A stretch of 36,814 bases of DNA from Spirochaetota bacterium. Its GTDB lineage: Bacteria; Spirochaetota; Brachyspiria; Brachyspirales; JACRPF01. Below are positions 32,437 to 36,814 of this stretch, piece by piece; the first letter of the stretch is position 1, and every line of letters begins with the position of its first letter. The translations under genes and the position numbers were made by a program. A model generated the notes under the pieces. It saw only the letters and a list, made by a program, of their open reading frames with translations, ran no database searches and had not been told where the DNA came from. The DNA lies in contig JBBTBY010000059.1 of NCBI GenBank assembly GCA_038043445.1, positions 1-36,814 of the forward strand, read 5' to 3'.

Positions 32437-33534
32437 TTACCATGTTCGCGGGTCTGGGATATTGATCTTTTTTCCGCCAGCACGTATCGATTGTTCGGCG
32501 CATATTCCCGGCAGCCCGAAGTCAAGCGCTGTATACACATCGATCGGTGGTTTCGTATTGTTTTGTATAGAACTTATAAAATCACGTATCAAATAGTATT
32601 CACTGGTGCCGTGCCCGCCTTTATTCGCTTCCTCCGGCGCATGCGGATCGTTTATCGTTATCTGAGCGGGAGTTAAGGACGGGGTCGCGGGGGCGTCCTT
32701 GAAGTGCACATATCCCTCTGTATTGGGATTCCAGCGGGAATTCTCGATACAGCCCTTGGTTCCGTAAACTGAAATGAAATGATGGTCGCGCCCTCGCTCG
32801 TGAGAAAACCCGACAAGCAGTTTTATTACTGCACCGCTCTCCGAATGGAAAACCCCAAGCTGCATATCAACGGTTCCATTTTCCGGTGAAATACGGGCGC
32901 CGGTTGAAAACCCGGTCGCATCGACGAGTCGCTCACCCAACATCGTTATAATCGGACCTAAGTCATGCATGCAATACATTATCGGCGGAAGATTGGTGCG
33001 CCACGTAGCTGAACCGTCGGGCGTTTTAAGAAGCGACGGTATGTGGTGTATATACTCGACTTCTGCATAGGTAATTGCTCCGACCGCCCCGCCGCGAACA
33101 CGTTGTATCCATTCCCGTATGAAATGGATGTAGTTATAGTTTGCCGCCATCATATACTTGCGATTACTGTGTTTCCGTACTGCCCTGACGAGCTGTTTTG
33201 CCTCATTGACAGTATACGCGGGCGGCACTTCCGAAAGCACGTGTTTGCCCTGTTCAAGCGCTTTTATTACATGCTCGACGTGCAGCGGAAAAGGTGTTGC
33301 GATCACCGCGATATCAAAATCACTCCGGATGAACGATTCGAAATCGCGGTACGATCGTTCAATGTCGAGATCAGCAGCGACAGTTTCGGCACGGGCAAAG
33401 TCAGTATCGCATACCGCAGCAACGCGTGTTTCGCTATGATCATTGAAAAGCTCTACAAATGACATGCCTCGCCGCAATCCGGCGATGCCGACAGTATAGG
33501 CAATAGGAAATTTGTTCGATTTGTTTTTCATCAT
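32437..33534 (-). CDS. Gfo/Idh/MocA-family oxidoreductase, first gene of polysaccharide operon
   Basis: The protein has 365 residues. The N-terminal Rossmann motif is YTVGIAGLRRGMSFVELF (GxxGxxxG variant), followed by ETRVAAVCDTDFARAE, VIATPFPLHVEHVIKALEQGKHVLSEVPP, MMAANYNYIHFIREWIQ and MHDLGPIITML. The usual EKP of the family reads EVP (SEVPPA), so the conserved lysine is absent. This is seen in some members and may mean altered chemistry. It starts a minus-strand run of four genes with the beta-helix protein, the glycosidase and the DegT enzyme, and diverges from a PocR-AraC regulator. Two adjacent ATGs and no clear Shine-Dalgarno leave the exact start uncertain. Confidence 0.82.
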   Translation of the reverse strand: MMKNKSNKFPIAYTVGIAGLRRGMSFVELFNDHSETRVAAVCDTDFARAETVAADLDIERSYRDFESFIRSDFDIAVIATPFPLHVEHVIKALEQGKHVLSEVPPAYTVNEAKQLVRAVRKHSNRKYMMAANYNYIHFIREWIQRVRGGAVGAITYAEVEYIHHIPSLLKTPDGSATWRTNLPPIMYCMHDLGPIITMLGERLVDATGFSTGARISPENGTVDMQLGVFHSESGAVIKLLVGFSHERGRDHHFISVYGTKGCIENSRWNPNTEGYVHFKDAPATPSLTPAQITINDPHAPEEANKGGHGTSEYYLIRDFISSIQNNTKPPIDVYTALDFGLPGICAEQSIRAGGKKINIPDPRTW

Positions 33535-33555
33535 TGTAGGTTAGCACCGGCACGC

Positions 33556-33581
33556 GCTGCTGTTCATGGGACAATAGCAGC
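33556..33581 (-). promoter_or_regulatory. Hairpin in the leader of the oxidoreductase operon
   Basis: A 9-bp stem (33556-33564 with 33573-33581, one G-T wobble) with an 8-base loop. Read on the plus strand it is followed by six T (33583-33588) and would look like a terminator, but no plus-strand gene precedes it. On the minus strand it lies in the 5' leader about 25-50 bases before the start codon. Confidence 0.4.
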
Positions 33582-33612
33582 CTTTTTTAAGAAGTCTATT
33601 ACTGCTGACAGC

Positions 33613-33640
33613 ATTATACTGCACAGTATTCTGCTGTCCA
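33613..33640 (-). promoter_or_regulatory. Promoter of the oxidoreductase / beta-helix / glycosidase operon
   Basis: On the minus strand TGGACA (33635-33640), a 16-base spacer, then a perfect TATAAT (33613-33618). The dyad ATACTG-CA-CAGTAT (33616-33629) overlaps the -10 and spacer, a position suited to repression. Confidence 0.55.
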
Positions 33641-33728
33641 CTCATGCGGAGACGAGTTACGCATTCGAATATATGCAATATTAATGGGTGCTGTTTAACC
33701 ATATATGACTTCCTCACTTGATTCTTCT

Positions 33729-33745
33729 GTAAGTATAATACTTAC
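33729..33745. promoter_or_regulatory. Perfect 17-bp palindrome, operator candidate
   Basis: GTAAGTAT-A-ATACTTAC, two 8-base arms around one base. It contains TATAAT (33734-33739) reading toward the PocR-AraC gene, about 110 bases from its ATG, so it may combine a -10 element and a regulator site. No good -35 is visible for it. Confidence 0.5.
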
Positions 33746-33849
33746 GTGTCGGCTTTCTTGCTGCCTATTGCCGCCAATTTGCCCGATGTTGCTCGCGAAA
33801 CCCGATCGGGAATTTGCTCTTTTTTGCCGAGGCCATATACTCAAAGCGT

Positions 33850-34758
33850 ATGAGCAGCGAACAGACCATGCCAACGGGCGATAATACGCAGCGCTATGCC
33901 GCATTCCTGAGAAGCCCCCGGATCAAGGACCTGTGCATAATGTTCTCACGGATAACCGGTCTTGTCATCGATATCGACGGCGCGGACGGTGTGCCGATAG
34001 CATCGTTCTACGATCGTGCCGCCGAGAACCCGTTCTGCCGGAAGCTGAAGCAGGAGCGTTCGGGATTCGCTGCATGCGCTGCATGTACCGCACGTGCGTT
34101 CGCCCATATCCGCAAAACGAGCGCCCCGTACGTCTATCGCTGTGACTTCGGACTTACCGAGATAGTCATACCCATACTCATCGGGAAACAATTCGTGTGC
34201 GCCCTGCTGACCGGGCAATTCTTCACACGTGCCGCAGACCGCCTGCGGGCATCCGAAATACATCGTATGCTGCGAAACACAGGGCAATCGCCTACTGAAC
34301 TCATTTCCCTCTATCGCAAAACCCGCATTCTGTCACCAGATACGACGAACGCTATAATCGATTTCCTTACGCTCATCTTCCAGCAGGTACTCGGGGACTT
34401 TGAAGAAAAAATTTCCCACTACGAACATTATCAGGAGCACGCCCCTGTGGGTCGTGCGGTATCGTATCTGAAGGCCAACTTCCATTCGACAATCCGGCTT
34501 ACGGACATTGCCGCTCACGCAGGGGTAAGCAAATTCTATTTCACGCGGCTTTTTAAAGAGGCGATGGGTTTTTCTGTTTTCGAATATATCACTATACTTC
34601 GCATGACAAAAGCAAAGGATTTGCTTCACACCCGTTCTGTGCTCGATACGTGCTACGATGTTGGCTACTCGAGTCTCTCATTTTTTACACGGGCGTTCAA
34701 AAAAGCGAACGGCATAACGCCGGGGCAGTTCCAGCGAGAGATCAATAAAAGCCGATAG
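33850..34758 (+). CDS. AraC-family regulator with PocR-type sensor domain
   Basis: The protein has 302 residues from MSSEQTMPTGDN; a TTG further upstream is possible and the Shine-Dalgarno is weak. Residues of about 20-180 form a PocR-type ligand-sensing domain: FSRITGLVIDIDGADGVPI, NPFCRKLKQERSGFAACAACTARA with its Cys cluster, and PYVYRCDFGLTEIVIPILIG followed by FVCALLTGQFF. Residues of about 200-300 form the AraC double HTH (AVSYLKANFHSTIRLTDIAA, AGVSKFYFTRLFKEAMG, DTCYDVGYSSLSFFTRAFKK, NGITPGQFQRE). PocR domains bind small hydrocarbon or sugar-derived ligands. Its divergent position suggests that it controls the polysaccharide operon to its left. Confidence 0.88.
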   Translation: MSSEQTMPTGDNTQRYAAFLRSPRIKDLCIMFSRITGLVIDIDGADGVPIASFYDRAAENPFCRKLKQERSGFAACAACTARAFAHIRKTSAPYVYRCDFGLTEIVIPILIGKQFVCALLTGQFFTRAADRLRASEIHRMLRNTGQSPTELISLYRKTRILSPDTTNAIIDFLTLIFQQVLGDFEEKISHYEHYQEHAPVGRAVSYLKANFHSTIRLTDIAAHAGVSKFYFTRLFKEAMGFSVFEYITILRMTKAKDLLHTRSVLDTCYDVGYSSLSFFTRAFKKANGITPGQFQREINKSR

Positions 34759-34839
34759 TGCTCTACAAACTCCTCATGCCGCTTTACTTTATCCATGATG
34801 ATTTATATAATCCTATCCATCTTCCTACAAGGATACCCT

Positions 34840-36501
34840 ATGCGTTCCGATGCAATGAAAAAAGGCGTTGAAAAAGCGCCCCACCGCTCTCTCCTCTATT
34901 CACTCGGACTCACTAAGGAAGAGATCGATCGCCCTATCATCGGCATAGCCAACTCGGCGAATGAGATAATCCCCGGCCATATTCACCTCGACAAGCTCGT
35001 CGAAGCGGTGAAAGCGGGCATTCGCATGGCAGGCGGAACGCCGCTTGAGTTCTCCACCATCGGCGTCTGCGACGGCCTTGCGATGAACCATGAAGGCATG
35101 AAATACTCCCTGGGCAGCCGCGAACTCATCGCCGATTCCTGCGAGATAGTCGCAAAGGGACATCCCTTCGACGGCATGGTCTTTATTCCGAACTGCGACA
35201 AGGTCGTGCCGGGCATGATCATCGCCATGGCGCGGCTCAACATTCCCGCACTCGTCGTCTCCGGCGGACCGATGCTCGCCGGCAAGATGAGCACATCCGA
35301 GCTCGGGCTCGATAATATGTTCGAAGCGGTGGGCAAGGTCGCCGTCGGCAAGATGAGCGAAGAAGAGCTTCATGAAATGGAGATGTGCACCTGCCCGTCC
35401 GCGGGAAGCTGCTCGGGTCTTTTCACCGCCAATTCGATGAACTGCCTCTCCGAAGCGCTCGGTGTCGCTCTCCCCGGCAACGGTACCATACCGGCCGTGT
35501 ACTCGGAACGCATGCGTCTGGGCAAATACACCGGTATGAAGATAATGGAACTCGTCGAAAAGAACATACGCCCGTCGGACATCATGACGCGCGATGCTAT
35601 CGAGAACGCAGTCACGGTGGACATGGCCATAGGCGGGTCATCGAACACCGCGCTTCATATCCCCGCAATTGCGCATTATGCCCGCGTACCCATCACGATG
35701 GACCTTTTTAATGAGATAAGCACGCGCACGCCGCATCTGTGTTCGCTTGCGCCCGCGGGACCGCACCATATGGAAGATATGTACCATGCGGGTGGCGTCT
35801 ATGCCGTCATGAGCGAGCTTGCAAAGAAGAATCTCCTTAAGACGAACGTTAAAACGGTCACCGGGAAAACGCTCGGCGAGAACCTTATCGGTGTAAAGAA
35901 CAAGAACACTGCGGTGATACGCTCCATCGATAAACCGGTGCACGCGGACGGCGGTCTTGCGGTGCTTTTCGGCAATCTCGCGCCTGCCGGCTCGGTCGTG
36001 AAGCAGGCTGCCGTTGTCGAGAAAATGCTCCGGCACAAAGGCCCCGCGCGCGTGTTCGAAAGCGAAGAGTCGGCATGCGAGGCAATACTCGGCGGCAAGA
36101 TAAAGAAAGGCGATGTCATCGTCATACGCTACGAAGGTCCTGCCGGCGGTCCCGGCATGCGCGAGATGCTCTCTCCCACGGCGAACATCGCCGGCATCGG
36201 TCTCGGCGAGGATGTCGCGCTCATCACCGACGGACGATTTTCCGGCGCAACGCGCGGATCATCCATCGGACACGTTTCCCCGGAAGCGGCGCTCGGCGGC
36301 CCCATAGCAGCGGTGAACGAAGGGGATATCATCTCCATCGATATACCGGCGAAGAAGCTTACGCTCGAAGTCCCCGATGAAGAGATAAAAAAGCGTCTTG
36401 CGAGCATCAAGCCGCGCGAGCCGAAGATAAAAGAGGGATACATGGCGCGTTACGCGAAGATGGTGTCATCAGCGGATAAGGGCGCGGTATTCCCGCTCTA
36501 G
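34840..36501 (+). CDS. ilvD: Dihydroxy-acid dehydratase IlvD
   Basis: The protein has 553 residues, standard length. Start [18 protein letters not shown] behind AAGGA; an ATG 45 bases upstream adds an unlikely N-terminus. It dehydrates 2,3-dihydroxy-isovalerate and -methylvalerate in valine and isoleucine synthesis with an iron-sulfur cluster. Cluster and metal motifs are present: [25 protein letters not shown] and [22 protein letters not shown]. The late blocks [25 protein letters not shown] and [14 protein letters not shown] are also present. No other branched-chain gene is in the window. The next gene starts on the base after its stop. Confidence 0.96.
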   Translation: MRSDAMKKGVEKAPHRSLLYSLGLTKEEIDRPIIGIANSANEIIPGHIHLDKLVEAVKAGIRMAGGTPLEFSTIGVCDGLAMNHEGMKYSLGSRELIADSCEIVAKGHPFDGMVFIPNCDKVVPGMIIAMARLNIPALVVSGGPMLAGKMSTSELGLDNMFEAVGKVAVGKMSEEELHEMEMCTCPSAGSCSGLFTANSMNCLSEALGVALPGNGTIPAVYSERMRLGKYTGMKIMELVEKNIRPSDIMTRDAIENAVTVDMAIGGSSNTALHIPAIAHYARVPITMDLFNEISTRTPHLCSLAPAGPHHMEDMYHAGGVYAVMSELAKKNLLKTNVKTVTGKTLGENLIGVKNKNTAVIRSIDKPVHADGGLAVLFGNLAPAGSVVKQAAVVEKMLRHKGPARVFESEESACEAILGGKIKKGDVIVIRYEGPAGGPGMREMLSPTANIAGIGLGEDVALITDGRFSGATRGSSIGHVSPEAALGGPIAAVNEGDIISIDIPAKKLTLEVPDEEIKKRLASIKPREPKIKEGYMARYAKMVSSADKGAVFPL

Positions 36502-36814
36502 ATGCCGGAAAAACTGAAAGTATCGGCTGTTCTTCCCGCCTCTCCGAAAGAAGTGTTCGAGGCATGGCTTGACAGCAAGGCGCACGGCAGCTTCACCGGC
36601 GGCAAAGCGAAGATAGCCCCAAAGGTCGGCGGGGCGTTCACCGCTTGGGATGACTATATTTCGGGAACGACGCTCTCGCTTGAAAAGCACAAGCGTATCG
36701 TACAGTCATGGCGCACCGCGGAATTCCCGGACGGCAGCCCCGATTCAGAATTGGAAGTGCTCCTTGCGCCGGTGAAAGGCGGAACGAAGATCACACTGGT
36801 GCATACCGAAATCC
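36502..36814 (+). CDS. SRPBCC/AHSA1-family protein (partial, runs off the window)
   Basis: The ATG begins on the base after the ilvD stop, so translation is probably coupled. The first 104 residues are visible. MPEKLKVSAVLPASPKEVFEAWLDSKAHGSF is the typical opening of AHSA1-like SRPBCC proteins (strand, then PxxVFxAWxD helix), followed by a Gly-rich strand (GGAFTAWDDYISGTTLSLEK), the IVQSWR motif and GGTKITLVHTEI. The C-terminal helix lies outside. These proteins have a hydrophobic ligand-binding cavity. The specific role is unknown, and no functional link to ilvD is evident beyond position. Confidence 0.85.
   Translation, partial: MPEKLKVSAVLPASPKEVFEAWLDSKAHGSFTGGKAKIAPKVGGAFTAWDDYISGTTLSLEKHKRIVQSWRTAEFPDGSPDSELEVLLAPVKGGTKITLVHTEI

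Larger units (their letters stand above)
33535..33849. other. 315-bp divergent regulatory region between oxidoreductase operon and PocR-AraC gene
   Basis: No coding ORF is visible. It contains a minus-strand promoter (33613-33640) with an overlapping dyad ATACTG-CA-CAGTAT (33616-33629), a leader hairpin (33556-33581) and a perfect 17-bp palindrome (33729-33745). The number of dyads for its length is high and fits a densely regulated switch, presumably under control of the adjacent AraC-type protein. Confidence 0.55.

Noticed and set aside
20755-33534. Whole minus-strand region as a horizontally acquired island
   Set aside because: There is no integrase, tRNA border or flanking direct repeat. 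Slightly lower G+C in some genes alone is not enough.
33556-33588. Plus-strand terminator in the divergent region
   Set aside because: A stem plus six T is present, but no plus-strand gene reads into it. A leader hairpin on the minus strand is the better reading.

Overview
The window looks like chromosome from a member of the Spirochaetota. The main evidence is a flagellin core gene of the FlaB type close to two tandem genes for the FlaA sheath protein, a filament composition known from spirochaetes. Base composition appears moderately high in G+C, gene density is high and intergenic gaps are short. Operon polarity switches often. I saw no tRNA, rRNA, CRISPR array, transposase or phage gene.

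Left part (1-9.9 kb): the end of a fibronectin-like secreted protein; a FecR-domain exported protein; a GlmU-like nucleotidyltransferase with a small leader gene; surE coupled to a TPR gene; two small membrane proteins; and the flaA-flaA pair, preceded by a SpsF-type cytidylyltransferase and a probable envelope protein. Middle part (9.9-20.5 kb): flaB with a leader that closely resembles a dual CsrA-binding site; an orphan hypD behind tdh; a divergent XRE-cupin regulator followed by kbl, so that tdh and kbl together form the threonine-to-glycine pathway; a GH16-like secreted hydrolase; leuS carrying a 19-codon in-frame insertion; a structured palindromic repeat; and a P-loop kinase.

Right part (20.7-33.5 kb): almost entirely minus strand, and it reads as a sugar/amino-sugar catabolic region. 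One operon encodes a NagB-like protein, a PIG-L deacetylase, an HTH-only AraC protein and a Gfo/Idh/MocA oxidoreductase. A second encodes a NodB-type deacetylase and alanine dehydrogenase. A third encodes a Gfo/Idh/MocA oxidoreductase, a beta-helix (pectate-lyase-like) exported protein, a large putative glycosidase and a DegT aminotransferase, and it diverges from a PocR-AraC regulator. The window ends with ilvD and the start of an SRPBCC/AHSA1 gene.

The points I find most worth following are the CsrA-type leader of flaB, the NagB homologue that has lost part of its catalytic triad, the single palindrome covering both divergent promoters of the threonine locus, the insertion in the LeuS editing domain and the nested palindromic repeat beside leuS. 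No obviously new defence or mobile system is visible. All functional names come from reading motifs and recalled family sequences; no search was run.
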